Below, piece after piece: positions 8,982 through 17,307 of a DNA stretch of 64,000 nucleotides. Where the stretch lies: contig NZ_AP025344.1 in the NCBI RefSeq assembly GCF_021654795.1, forward strand, positions 2,108,501 to 2,172,500. Direction: 5' to 3'. Numbering within the stretch: position 1 is the first letter of the stretch; each line of letters starts with the position of its first letter. The translations under genes and the position numbers were made by a program. The notes below the pieces were generated by a model, which was given only the letters and a program-made list of their open reading frames with translations, did no database searches and had not been told where the DNA came from. Origin of the DNA: Paenibacillus dendritiformis (GTDB taxonomy: Bacteria; Bacillota; Bacilli; Paenibacillales; Paenibacillaceae).

Positions 8982-9334
8982 CGTTCCAGGCGGCATTGAA
9001 GCTGAGTCGGTATCCATCCATCCGAAGAACCGTGAGCGCATGTGCGGGAGCGGGGCAACAGGCAATAACGGTGGTGAGCTCCGGACGGCTGTCCGGCAAG
9101 CATGGGGCAGCGGCCCAGCCGCACTTGGATGAGGATGCCCGTTCGGCGGAGGATTGCCGAGGTGCCATCCGCCGCACACCATGCCGGACAAGAACCATCC
9201 CTAGCCAGCCGCCGGCGGTGCCGCGCTGGAATTGACAGCGCCGGGGCCGCGATCCCCAAGGCAAGCCGTGGCCGTTGAGATACAAGCCTATCCGAGGTCT
9301 TTCGAGGCGAAAGAGCGCCAATGAATTGGCGATC
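8982..9334. other. Intergenic region between spoVM and rpmB, no gene seen
   Basis: About 350 bp without a convincing gene. A 79-codon frame at 8996-9235 has no ribosome-binding site and no recognisable protein character. No repeat or RNA structure stood out apart from the rpmB terminator at its right end. Confidence 0.5.
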
Positions 9335-9365
9335 AAAAAAAGCACCTGATTGCGCTTCAGGTGCT
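9335..9365 (-). terminator. Terminator of rpmB
   Basis: Read on the minus strand, a 9-bp perfect stem (9357-9365 with 9341-9349, agcacctga/tcaggtgct) and a 7-nt loop are followed by a run of T (A residues at 9335-9340 on the plus strand). It lies 21 bp past the rpmB stop. Confidence 0.85.
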
Positions 9366-9386
9366 CTTTCTATATGGAGGCCGGGA

Positions 9387-9575
9387 TTAGACGCGAGTCA
9401 CTTTACCTGCCTTCAATGCACGCGTGCTCACGTATACGCGTTTCGGTTTGCCATCGACCAAGATGCGAACCTTTTGTACGTTCACGCCCCAAGAGCGGCG
9501 AGATTTGTTGTTCGCGTGCGATCTGGTGTTACCCGAGCCTGGTTTTTTCCCCGTTACATAACATTTGCGAGCCAT
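9387..9575 (-). CDS. rpmB: 50S ribosomal protein L28
   Basis: A 62-residue basic ribosomal protein beginning [20 protein letters not shown], with the L28 features SHANNKSRR and the [14 protein letters not shown] ending. It has a single N-terminal cysteine and so looks like a form lacking the four-Cys zinc site. AAGGAGGTG precedes the ATG. As in B. subtilis it is divergent from the Asp23-family gene. Confidence 0.96.
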   Translation of the reverse strand: MARKCYVTGKKPGSGNTRSHANNKSRRSWGVNVQKVRILVDGKPKRVYVSTRALKAGKVTRV

Positions 9576-9626
9576 GCCTTACACCTCCTTATCCCAAAGC
9601 ACCCTTCATACGTTAAATACCTAAAT

Positions 9627-9656
9627 ATGATATCATATTTTAAAATCTGTAGTCAA
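9627..9656 (-). promoter_or_regulatory. Probable promoter of rpmB
   Basis: On the minus strand, -35 TTGACT (9651-9656) and -10 TATCAT (9627-9632) are separated by 18 bp, about 50 bp upstream of the rpmB start. The elements are close to the SigA consensus. Confidence 0.6.
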
Positions 9657-9670
9657 CCGAATCAAAAACT

Positions 9671-9702
9671 TTGTTTATTTCTCTTTTCTATTATAGTACA
9701 AT
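9671..9702 (+). promoter_or_regulatory. Possible promoter of the Asp23-fakA unit
   Basis: TTGTTT (9671-9676) with TATAGT (9693-9698) at 16-bp spacing, or TACAAT (9697-9702), in an AT-rich stretch divergent from the rpmB promoter and about 45 bp before the start codon. Confidence 0.4.
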
Positions 9703-9745
9703 GTTGATTAGTCCATAATACTCAAAAAAAGGAGTGGAATAAACC

Positions 9746-10105
9746 ATGGCCATCCAACTCGATATGGAATTCGGCAAGGTGAGCATTTCGGAAGAAGTCG
9801 TGGCGGTGATTGCCGGTTCCGCGGCTATGGAATGTTATGGACTCGTTGGAATGGCATCGCGCAAGCAATTGAAGGACGGCATTGCCGAATTGCTTGGACG
9901 CGGCAATTTGTCGCGCGGTGTCGAAGTGCGCCAACAATCCGATAGTCTACATATCGATTTATATATTATTGTGAGTTACGGAACCAAAATCTCCGAGGTG
10001 GCGCACAACATCCAAGCCAAGGTGAAGTATGTACTCGAACACGACATCGGTCTCGCGGTGGACCAAGTGAACATCTTTGTACAGGACGTACGCGTACTAA
10101 GCTAG
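9746..10105 (+). CDS. Asp23/Gls24 family protein (YloU-like)
   Basis: A 119-residue protein of the Asp23/Gls24 envelope-stress family. It has the typical GxVSISEEVVAVIAGSAAMEC opening, the GLVGMASRK segment and the DLYIIVSYGTKISEVAHNIQ core. The exact role is not settled in the family; Asp23 in Staphylococcus is membrane-associated. Its partner downstream is the DAK-domain protein FakA, 15 bp away, the same pairing as yloU-yloV in B. subtilis. An AAAAGGAGTG site precedes the ATG. Confidence 0.92.
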   Translation: MAIQLDMEFGKVSISEEVVAVIAGSAAMECYGLVGMASRKQLKDGIAELLGRGNLSRGVEVRQQSDSLHIDLYIIVSYGTKISEVAHNIQAKVKYVLEHDIGLAVDQVNIFVQDVRVLS

Positions 10106-10120
10106 GAAGGGGAATATTCG

Positions 10121-11854
10121 TTGAACAAGCGTTCTTTAAATGGAGCACAATTTGCCAGTATGGTGCTGGGCGGGGCCGATTCGCTCAATCGCCATGCCGA
10201 ACACGTCAATACGTTGAACGTCTTTCCAGTCCCGGATGGAGATACGGGGACGAACATGAATTTGACGATGACTGCGGGCATTACCGAAATGAAAGCGAAG
10301 CCGTCCACGTCTATCGCCAAAACGGCGGAGGTGCTGTCGAAAGGGCTGCTTATGGGCGCCCGGGGGAACTCGGGAGTGATTCTGTCCCAATTGTTCCGGG
10401 GATTCAGCCGGGCCGTAGCCGGCCTTGACGAAGTGAACGCATTCCAATTCGCCCACGCGCTGCAAGGCGGCGTGGACACTGCCTATAAAGCTGTGGTCAA
10501 GCCCGTGGAAGGCACGATACTGACCGTCGCGAGAGAAGCGGCGAAGCATGCCGTCCATATTGCGCGCCGGACGCCGGACTTGGTTGAGTTCATGCGCGAA
10601 GTGACGAATAAGGCCAAGGAAGCGCTGGCCAAGACTCCGGAGATGCTGCCCGTATTGAAGCAGGTCGGGGTCGTCGACTCCGGCGGACAAGGTCTGGTCT
10701 ATATATACGAAGGATTTCTGGCGGTGCTGGAAGCAGGGGCGGAAGGTACCGCCGAAGCCGTCATATCGGTCCCGGTCGAGAAGCCGGCTGCGGCGCCAAT
10801 GCCTGCGCAAGCCAAGCTGCAGACGGAAGACATCGAGTTTTTATACGATATGGAATTCTTTATCGATCGTACCCGCAATCGCGCTGCGGCCATGCCGTTT
10901 CATGAAGATATATTTAGGAAAGCGCTTGCAAAAAATGGGGATTCCATTATCGTCATTGCCGACGACGAGATCATCAAGGTCCATGTTCATTCCCGCAAGC
11001 CGGGCGAAGTGCTTGATCTGGCGATGCAGTACGGGGAATTAATCCGGATTCATATTTTAAATATGCGCGAGCAGCATCGCGATATTTTGCAAGGGGAGCA
11101 CGGGGAAGTGTCCGCGATGCCGGAGCTGTTCGCGGAGATGCCGCGCGCGGATATCGCCACGGAGAGCGTCCCGGCGGAGCCGCCTGCGGACGAGATTGCT
11201 GCTTACGGCTTCATCGCCGTGGCGATGGGGCAGGGCATCCACGACATTTTCACGAGTCTCGGGGTGGACATTGTCCTGTCTGGCGGACAGACGATGAATC
11301 CGAGCACGCAGGATTTCATCGATGCCATCGGCAAGATTACGGCGCAGCACATCTTTATCCTGCCGAACAATTCGAATATTGTGATGGCGGCGAAGCAGGC
11401 TGCGGAATTCGTGGACCGCGAAGTGACGGTCATCGAGACGAAGACGATACCGCAAGGCATTGCGGCGGCCTTCGCCTTCCAGGAGGATGAGGACCTGGAG
11501 GTGAACCGGGCGGCGATGCAGGAAGCGGTCAGCCATATTGTGTCTGGACAAGTTACCTACGCCGTTCGCGATACGACGCTGGACGGGCTTGATATAAAGG
11601 CGGGCCATTATATGGGCATCGCCAACGGCAAGATTGTCGTCACGACAGAGTCGATGAGCGACACGCTGCAGCAATTGCTATCGAAGATGCTGGAGAACGG
11701 CGGCGAGGTGATTACGCTGCTCACCGGTGAAGAGGCGACGGCGGAAGATACGGAAGCGCTGGTGGAGTGGCTGAACGAGCATTATCCGGATGCGGAAGTG
11801 GAAGTTCACGAGGGCGGACAGCCTATTTATGCATATCTTATCTCTGTAGAGTAG
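10121..11854 (+). CDS. fakA: DAK2-domain fatty acid kinase FakA (YloV)
   Basis: A 577-residue fatty-acid kinase subunit that phosphorylates fatty acids bound to a DegV/FakB partner. The N-terminal DAK2 ATP-binding domain (about residues 1-200) shows VFPVPDGDTGTNM near 35 and GARGNSGVILSQL near 78. A FakA middle domain and a C-terminal FakB-interacting domain follow. TTG 10121 is used, with AAGGGGAA upstream. The next gene is a DegV-family protein, so substrate carrier and kinase sit together. Confidence 0.93.
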   Translation: MNKRSLNGAQFASMVLGGADSLNRHAEHVNTLNVFPVPDGDTGTNMNLTMTAGITEMKAKPSTSIAKTAEVLSKGLLMGARGNSGVILSQLFRGFSRAVAGLDEVNAFQFAHALQGGVDTAYKAVVKPVEGTILTVAREAAKHAVHIARRTPDLVEFMREVTNKAKEALAKTPEMLPVLKQVGVVDSGGQGLVYIYEGFLAVLEAGAEGTAEAVISVPVEKPAAAPMPAQAKLQTEDIEFLYDMEFFIDRTRNRAAAMPFHEDIFRKALAKNGDSIIVIADDEIIKVHVHSRKPGEVLDLAMQYGELIRIHILNMREQHRDILQGEHGEVSAMPELFAEMPRADIATESVPAEPPADEIAAYGFIAVAMGQGIHDIFTSLGVDIVLSGGQTMNPSTQDFIDAIGKITAQHIFILPNNSNIVMAAKQAAEFVDREVTVIETKTIPQGIAAAFAFQEDEDLEVNRAAMQEAVSHIVSGQVTYAVRDTTLDGLDIKAGHYMGIANGKIVVTTESMSDTLQQLLSKMLENGGEVITLLTGEEATAEDTEALVEWLNEHYPDAEVEVHEGGQPIYAYLISVE

Positions 11855-11870
11855 CGAAGGAGGGATGTTA

Positions 11871-12737
11871 ATGGCATCTATCCGTATCGTCACGGATAGC
11901 ACGGCGGATATTCCGCAGGAATTACGCGAACGCTACGGCATTGAGATGATTCCGCTCAAGGTGCATTTCGGGAACGATATGTACCAGGATGCGGTGACGA
12001 TCAGTGCCGAGCGGTTCTATCAATTACTTGTTGAAGCGAAGCGGCTGCCTACGACGTCCCAGCCTTCTCCGATCGAGTTCCTGGAGGTGTTCAAGCGGTT
12101 GAATGCCGAGCCGGACACGCAGATCATTTCGATTCATCTGTCGGCGGCATTCAGCGGAACATATCAATCCGCCGTGCTCGCGAAGAACATGATGGAAGAA
12201 GAGGCCGACATTACGATTGTCGATTCGAAGTCGGCATCCTACGGCTTCGGGCTCATTGTGGTGGAAGCTGCCAAGATGGCGGAGGCCGGCCGCTCAAAGG
12301 AAGAAATTTTGGCCATGATTGAACGATATCAGCGGGAACGCAAGCTGTTTTTCTTGGTGGATACCTTGGAATATTTGCAAAAGGGCGGCCGCATCGGCAA
12401 AGCGGCGGCTTTGTTCGGCACACTGCTCAATATTAAACCGATTCTCTCTATCGATAATGAGGGGGAAGTGTATGCGGTCGAAAAGGTGCGCGGGCATAAG
12501 AAAGCGGTGGCCCGCATCCTGGAAATGCTGAAGCAGGAATTCGAGGGAAGACCGGTGCATACGGTCATGGGATATACGAGCGATCCGTCGGCGGCGGATG
12601 ACTTGGCGGCAGCGATTCAAAATACATTGGATGTTCGTTCGATGGACTACACGATCGTGGGCTCCGTTATCGGTACCCACGTCGGGACCGGCGTCGCCGC
12701 CGTGTTCATGTGGCCTGCGGACGAAGCATCGTCCTGA
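11871..12737 (+). CDS. DegV/FakB family fatty-acid-binding protein
   Basis: About 288 residues of the DegV fold, beginning MASIRIVTDSTADIPQELRERYGI. It has the TTSQPSP segment near residue 62 and the LSAAFSGTYQSA loop near 88 that binds the fatty-acid carboxylate. LVDTLEYLQKGGRIGKAAALFG in the middle is also diagnostic. It likely presents fatty acids to FakA, encoded 16 bp upstream. ATG 11871 is preferred over ATG 11865 because AAGGAGG then lies 7 nt away. Confidence 0.93.
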   Translation: MASIRIVTDSTADIPQELRERYGIEMIPLKVHFGNDMYQDAVTISAERFYQLLVEAKRLPTTSQPSPIEFLEVFKRLNAEPDTQIISIHLSAAFSGTYQSAVLAKNMMEEEADITIVDSKSASYGFGLIVVEAAKMAEAGRSKEEILAMIERYQRERKLFFLVDTLEYLQKGGRIGKAAALFGTLLNIKPILSIDNEGEVYAVEKVRGHKKAVARILEMLKQEFEGRPVHTVMGYTSDPSAADDLAAAIQNTLDVRSMDYTIVGSVIGTHVGTGVAAVFMWPADEASS

Positions 12738-12759
12738 CAGGACACGGACGTTACCGGCC

Positions 12760-14808
12760 ATGATTCCATTGAGTCAATGTCCCGTAACCATGGTCAAAGG
12801 CGTGAGCGCGTTGAAACAAACCGAGCTTCACGCCTTTGGCATTTTTACCGTTGCCGATTTGCTCGATTATTTCCCTTTCCGCTATGAAGACTTTCATCTC
12901 CGCCGCCTGAATGAAGTGAAGGATGGCGAGAAAATTACTGTCGAAGGACGCATTATGAGCCAACCCGTCCTGCAGCGGTATGGCCGCAAGTCCAGACTGA
13001 CCTGCCGGGTGCTGGTGGAGGAATGGCTGATTACGGCCACGTGGTTCAACCGCCCGTATCTGCGCGAGCAGCTGGAACAGGGGCGGGATATTGTGCTGAC
13101 CGGCAAGTGGGATCAGCGCCGGATGCAGCTGACGGTGTCGACTTCGGAATTCCCCGGCAAGGGGACGAGCCGGATTGGCACGCTGCAGCCGGTCTACTCG
13201 GTCGGAGGCAAGATTACGCAGGCGTGGATGCGCAAGACGATTGCCCAGGCCCTGCAGCAGTTCGGCGAAGCGATCACGGAGCCGCTGCCGCCGGAGATGC
13301 TCCGGCGCTATCGCCTTCTGCCGCGCAAGCAGGCGGTGCGGGCGATGCATCTGCCGCATGATGTCGAAGAAGGCAAGCAGGCGCGGCGGCGGCTCGTCTA
13401 TGAGGAGCTGCTGCTGTTCCAGTTGAAGCTGCATGCCTTCCGCGCCCTTACCCGCCAGCGTTCCGACGGCGTCGCGTTTGCAATCGACAATGCGACGGTG
13501 CGCCAATTTACCCGGAGCCTGCCATTCGAGCTGACCGACGGGCAGAAGCAGGCGATTACCGAAATTTTGCATGATATGCGCCAGCCGTCTGCCATGAACC
13601 GGCTGCTGCAGGGCGATGTCGGATCCGGCAAGACGGTCGTTGCCGCGACCGCTTTGTATGCCGCTGTCCGGGCGGGGTACCAGGGGGCGCTGATGGTCCC
13701 GACGGAAATTTTGGCGGAGCAGCATATGCGCTCGCTGTCGAAGCTGTTCGAGCCGCACGGCATTGAGGTCGGCTTGCTGACCGGCAGTCTGACCGAGCGG
13801 AAGCGCCGCGATGTGCTTGCCGCGCTGCAGATGGGCATGATCGATATCCTCGTCGGAACGCATGCGCTCATTCAGGAGGATGTCCATTACCGGAAGCTCG
13901 GTCTCGTCATCACCGACGAGCAGCACCGCTTCGGGGTCAATCAGCGCAGCATCCTGCGCCGGAAGGGCTGGAATCCGGATGTGCTGACCATGACGGCCAC
14001 TCCGATTCCGCGAACGCTGGCGATTACGGTCTTCGGCGATCTGGATGTGTCGTCGATTCGGGAACGTCCCGCGGGCCGCAAGCCGATCAAGACCTATTGG
14101 GTCAAGCATGACATGCTGGATCGGGTGCTGGGCTTTATACGCCGGGAAGCGGAGGCCGGGCATCAGGCTTATATCATCTGTCCGTTGATCGAGGAATCGG
14201 ACAAGCTGGATGTGCAGAACGCCATCGACGTGCATGTGCAGATGCAGCAGGCCTTCCCCGATCTGCCCGTCGGGCTGCTGCACGGGCGAATGACCCCGGC
14301 CGAGAAAGATGAGGCGATGCGCTCCTTCAGCGCGGGAGAGACGAAGGTGCTCGTCTCGACGACGGTCATCGAGGTCGGCGTGGACGTGCCGAATGCGACG
14401 CTCATGATCGTGATGGATGCGGAGCGGTTCGGGCTGTCGCAGCTTCATCAGCTCCGGGGCCGGGTCGGCCGGGGCGGGCATCAGTCGTATTGCGTGCTTA
14501 TCGCCGATCCGAAGTCGGAGGTCGGCCAGGAGCGGATGCGCATCATGACCGAGACCGAGGACGGCTTCGAGCTGTCGCAGCGCGATCTGGAGCTGCGCGG
14601 TCCGGGGGATTTCTTCGGAACGAAGCAGAGCGGATTGCCGGAGTTCAAGCTGGCCGACATGACGAACGACTACGCGGTGCTGGAGCAGGCGCGCGATGAT
14701 GCGGCCGCGCTAATCCGGTCGGAGGCGTTCTGGACGTCGCCGGATTACGGCGGCCTGCGCGAGAGCAGCTGCTCCAGGGCGAGCGAATGGACTAACCCCG
14801 CGCCGTGA
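12760..14808 (+). CDS. recG: ATP-dependent DNA helicase RecG
   Basis: A 682-residue branch-migrating helicase that rescues stalled forks. The N-terminal wedge (OB) domain is followed by a superfamily 2 helicase core: QGDVGSGKT (Walker A) near residue 282, DEQHRFGVNQR near 385, MTATPIPRTLAI near 410, STTVIEVGVDVPNA near 535 and QLRGRVGRG near 565. The TRG-like region DFFGTKQSGLPEF follows. The ATG at 12760 agrees with family length; the frame stays open upstream but only through degV. The ribosome-binding site is weak, so coupling to degV (22 bp away) is likely. Confidence 0.95.
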   Translation: MIPLSQCPVTMVKGVSALKQTELHAFGIFTVADLLDYFPFRYEDFHLRRLNEVKDGEKITVEGRIMSQPVLQRYGRKSRLTCRVLVEEWLITATWFNRPYLREQLEQGRDIVLTGKWDQRRMQLTVSTSEFPGKGTSRIGTLQPVYSVGGKITQAWMRKTIAQALQQFGEAITEPLPPEMLRRYRLLPRKQAVRAMHLPHDVEEGKQARRRLVYEELLLFQLKLHAFRALTRQRSDGVAFAIDNATVRQFTRSLPFELTDGQKQAITEILHDMRQPSAMNRLLQGDVGSGKTVVAATALYAAVRAGYQGALMVPTEILAEQHMRSLSKLFEPHGIEVGLLTGSLTERKRRDVLAALQMGMIDILVGTHALIQEDVHYRKLGLVITDEQHRFGVNQRSILRRKGWNPDVLTMTATPIPRTLAITVFGDLDVSSIRERPAGRKPIKTYWVKHDMLDRVLGFIRREAEAGHQAYIICPLIEESDKLDVQNAIDVHVQMQQAFPDLPVGLLHGRMTPAEKDEAMRSFSAGETKVLVSTTVIEVGVDVPNATLMIVMDAERFGLSQLHQLRGRVGRGGHQSYCVLIADPKSEVGQERMRIMTETEDGFELSQRDLELRGPGDFFGTKQSGLPEFKLADMTNDYAVLEQARDDAAALIRSEAFWTSPDYGGLRESSCSRASEWTNPAP

Positions 14809-14954
14809 GCGGAGTCGGGGCAGATGGTTCCGGCGGCTTCGGCAATTCGGGCGGATAGCAGACAAGCGGTCGGACATATATTGGAACAGAGTGCCATCGG
14901 AGCTCCTTGGGATGAGCTCTGGCCAACATGTGTTCCGGAGGTGTGCCGACGAAG

Positions 14955-15242
14955 ATGAGCTATACGAAACACGGGATCAGCCCGCAGCTGGTTGAACGAA
15001 TCAAACTGAAGATGAAGCAGCCGACTTTGAAGGAGCGGGTCAAGCAGATTGTGGACGGGGTGACGAAGGCGGATCTCCAGAACCGCCAGACGGTCCGCCG
15101 GCTGCTGCGCAAAGTAGCGAGCGCGCTGAACGAGAACATCAGCGCCCAGCAGGAGGAAGCGATCGTGCAGTTCGTGCTGGCGCAGAAGATTGACCCGAAC
15201 AATACGTTCCATCTCCTGAAGCTCTGGGGGATGTTCCGTTAA
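14955..15242 (+). CDS. Stage VI sporulation protein F-like
   Basis: A 95-residue basic helical protein beginning MSYTKHGISPQLVERIKLKM, with DGVTKADLQNRQTVRRLLRKV in the middle and a hydrophobic C-terminus (IDPNNTFHLLKLWGMFR). The pattern fits the SpoVIF/YjcC family of sporulation proteins needed for coat and resistance. ATG 14955 (with gaggtg upstream) is preferred over an upstream start at 14928. It stands alone between recG and the biosynthetic island and is followed by a strong hairpin. Confidence 0.75.
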   Translation: MSYTKHGISPQLVERIKLKMKQPTLKERVKQIVDGVTKADLQNRQTVRRLLRKVASALNENISAQQEEAIVQFVLAQKIDPNNTFHLLKLWGMFR

Positions 15243-15261
15243 GGCACGGAGGCTGCCGCAT

Positions 15262-15293
15262 CAGAAGCCCGGTCCTATAGGACCGGGCTTCTG
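15262..15293 (+). terminator. Strong hairpin after the spoVIF-like gene
   Basis: A perfect 14-bp GC-rich stem (15262-15275 with 15280-15293) closes on the 4-nt loop TATA, 19 bp after the stop codon. There is no T run, but the position and strength suggest a terminator that insulates the housekeeping region from the island. Confidence 0.6.
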
Positions 15294-15746
15294 ACATGTT
15301 CGCAAGCGGAACAGCCCCGCATTATAATTGGACATCGCCAAAAATGAAAGCCTTTCCGGCAAAATATTATTTCTATAAAATCGGTTCTAGAGAAAATCTT
15401 TATTAAATATTACTTTAATAGCTCTCTCTTCCCGGGAATAGAAAACACTTTGCTTCTCCTCATCAATTTCATTCCCATCATTCTTTAATCTGCTTTATTT
15501 TGCTTTTCTTCATGCTCTTCTGCCCATACGATGCTTCTGTTTTGTATTTCCACCCAGACTTCCTTGCTTTTCGCGTTGTTCTACGCCCAAAACATGTACG
15601 AGAGGTGAACGCCCATATTCATCGCCTGATGCTCAGATCATGCCGGATCCGTCGGCGGATTTGCGAGTATACGGAAAAAACGTTAAGCAATAACCTAGAA
15701 TATTGATGTGTTTAATCGGGGAATAAACCGCGTTAGGGGATAAATT
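15294..15746. promoter_or_regulatory. AT-rich left boundary of biosynthetic cluster A
   Basis: About 450 bp without a convincing gene, sharply more AT-rich than the preceding 15 kb. It must contain the promoter of the first cluster gene; several TATTAA- and TAATAG-like hexamers are present but none pairs with a clear -35. A 68-codon frame at 15500-15706 has no ribosome-binding site and is not counted. Confidence 0.4.
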
Positions 15747-16661
15747 ATGGACAATAAGCATTGTTATTATTATGTCATTTCACAGTTATGCCAATTGCGC
15801 CATGCCGCTTTGGAACAGGTGGACATCTTTCATTTGCTTGGAGGACATACGTTGGCGGTGAGTAAGGAAAGGGACGAACCTTTCCCGCTCCTGAACATAA
15901 AGGGCAGTGTGATCGATGATGAACATTTCCGTCTGTTGACCGGGTTATCCATTGAGAAAAAGCTCTTTGGCAATCATGAGGAAGCGCTGAAAGTTGTGAT
16001 GAAGAGGATGGGTGAAAACGACCTTCAAACGGTGTGCACCAATTGTTTCTTCTTGCCTTATGATGCTGTAAATTACAAGAAAAATATTGGGACCCATTTC
16101 ATCATGTTACGAGCTTATGATCCGGCAAATGACCAGTTTACGGTAAGCGACCACAAATATGATCACGCTGTTTTGTGCAGGGAAGATTTGAAGCTCGCCA
16201 TGGATAATGTAAAGGAGTATAAAAATTGCTTGCTTGATTTACATATAGAAACGGAGTACAGCCCTGAGAAGATGAAAGATTCGGTTAGAGATGTCATAAG
16301 GGCAAATGCGGATAGAACTTTGTCAACTCTGGAGCAGCAATTCCATGTTCTGAAAATGGAAATAGAGAATATAAATTCCTTAGATTCTTTTTACCGCTCG
16401 TTTTCATATTTTGAGCTGCTGAAGTCAATGAGACATCCGAATGGACCCATTATCTCAAAGCATTACTTATTGCGAAGTCTGGCTGGCAACAAGTCTGATT
16501 TGCACAATCTCATTTCCGATTGCCTTCAATTATGGGAGAGATTTTGTGTCGATCTCTATAAAAATTATACCCATGATTCGCTGATTCCGTTGGACGGTCA
16601 ACTCGATCATCTGTATCAACGGGAAATGGAAATGAATCATTTGCTCATCAAGGTTGTGTAG
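15747..16661 (+). CDS. BtrH-like / C39-fold protein, first gene of cluster A
   Basis: A 304-residue soluble protein that resembles, weakly, the BtrH N-terminal family. BtrH is the butirosin enzyme that moves an acyl chain from a carrier protein to an amine; the family has a cysteine-peptidase-like fold. The best local match is a segment around residues 95-150 (TNCFFLPYDAVNYKK, then GTHFIMLRAYD and DHKYDHAVL) with the cysteine-aromatic-His-Tyr-Asp pattern also seen in the protein at 54405. The C-terminal half is helical. If the call is right it could release or transfer a PKS product. The exact reaction is unknown. Confidence 0.5.
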   Translation: MDNKHCYYYVISQLCQLRHAALEQVDIFHLLGGHTLAVSKERDEPFPLLNIKGSVIDDEHFRLLTGLSIEKKLFGNHEEALKVVMKRMGENDLQTVCTNCFFLPYDAVNYKKNIGTHFIMLRAYDPANDQFTVSDHKYDHAVLCREDLKLAMDNVKEYKNCLLDLHIETEYSPEKMKDSVRDVIRANADRTLSTLEQQFHVLKMEIENINSLDSFYRSFSYFELLKSMRHPNGPIISKHYLLRSLAGNKSDLHNLISDCLQLWERFCVDLYKNYTHDSLIPLDGQLDHLYQREMEMNHLLIKVV

Positions 16662-16741
16662 AGGACAGATTTTCACGGCTACTATTCATTGTTCTTTTTT
16701 GTGTGTGTACTAATGAGTCGATTGAGAAGGAGGTGAGGCGA

Positions 16742-16795
16742 ATGAAACAACTTAAAGTTTATAAGCTTGGGATTATTGATGAAGTAAAACAATAA
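16742..16795 (+). CDS. 17-residue peptide ORF 1, possible RiPP-type precursor
   Basis: ATG 16742 is preceded by an optimal Shine-Dalgarno (GAAGGAGGTGA, about 8 nt away). It encodes MKQLKVYKLGIIDEVKQ and stops at TAA 16793-16795. The same spacing and motif pattern (M-K-x-L-x-V-x-K-x-G) recurs in the next small ORF. The hydrophobic-alternating LxVxKxG segment resembles leader peptides recognised by RiPP recognition elements, and an RRE-like gene follows. It is too short for standard gene callers. No function is known; the evidence is the paired pattern plus strong initiation signals. Confidence 0.55.
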   Translation: MKQLKVYKLGIIDEVKQ

Positions 16796-16857
16796 GTACT
16801 TACAAGGGGCATGCATAACTCTCCTTATACTGAATCGGTAGCAAGGAGGTGCGTAAC

Positions 16858-16917
16858 ATGAAGAAGCTGGAAGTGATTAAAATCGGCAGCGTGGGTGACT
16901 CCAAATCGCGCCCCTAA
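16858..16917 (+). CDS. 19-residue peptide ORF 2, related to ORF 1
   Basis: ATG 16858 has GCAAGGAGGTG at optimal spacing and encodes MKKLEVIKIGSVGDSKSRP, ending in tandem stops (TAA TGA). It shares M, K, L, V, K, G and a later K with the peptide encoded 62 bp upstream, at identical positions in the first ten residues. The tails diverge, with ORF 2 ending in a polar SKSRP. This looks like a duplicated precursor or regulatory peptide, conserved front and variable core, as in leader-core peptides. Confidence 0.55.
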   Translation: MKKLEVIKIGSVGDSKSRP

Positions 16918-16998
16918 TGATAATTTGACAGCTTAGCTTTTCGTGAAAGCCATTAGTACACACTCTAAACGGAATAATTTAAGATAGGTGGTATTTGG

Positions 16999-17253
16999 TT
17001 GTACACATTTAATCCAAAGATGGTTGTGGAACCTTTCAAAAACGGAAAGTTATTTACGCATGTCGTGACGCGCGAATCCTTTTTTTTGGAGGATGAAATC
17101 TATCACATCATCCAGCCTGCCTCGGAACGGTCTGTTACTATTGATGAAATCTATCATGATGGTTATCCGTTTGAGGAATTCGAAGCTTTTATTGAAGAGC
17201 TGGTGCAGCATGGCATTTTAATCGGCCATTCCGAATCCGCACCAGTCGATTAA
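16999..17253 (+). CDS. PqqD-like stand-alone RiPP recognition element (RRE)
   Basis: An 84-residue protein from a TTG start (aggtgg 8 nt upstream). The fold signature is PqqD-like. An N-terminal strand region (FNPKMVVEPFKNGKLFTHVV) is followed by an ESFFLEDEIYHIIQ helix. A winged-helix segment comes next (SVTIDEIYHDGYPFEEFEAFIEELVQHGIL). PqqD/RRE domains bind leader peptides and hand them to modifying enzymes. It is the third small gene after two leader-like ORFs, and no radical-SAM or cyclase partner is visible. It could instead recruit a carrier or regulator. Confidence 0.6.
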   Translation: MYTFNPKMVVEPFKNGKLFTHVVTRESFFLEDEIYHIIQPASERSVTIDEIYHDGYPFEEFEAFIEELVQHGILIGHSESAPVD

Positions 17254-17307
17254 CGAGCAGGACACCGCAGCTATAGGCGGTTAGGAACTTTAAATGGAGG
17301 ATAAGGC

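Noticed and set aside
8996..9235. 79-codon ORF after spoVM
   Set aside because: No ribosome-binding site, no recognisable protein pattern and an intergenic position between spoVM and the rpmB terminator.
12751..14481. 576-codon minus-strand ORF opposite recG
   Set aside because: The RecG frame shows all helicase motifs; the antisense frame has no recognisable domain or ribosome-binding site.
15500..15706. 68-codon ORF before cluster A
   Set aside because: No Shine-Dalgarno; the sequence fits an AT-rich promoter region better.
16742..17253. Lasso peptide or other named RiPP cluster
   Set aside because: The peptides have leader-like features and an RRE follows, but there is no macrocyclase, B2 protease, YcaO, LanM or radical-SAM gene nearby, and the peptides are too short for a lasso core.
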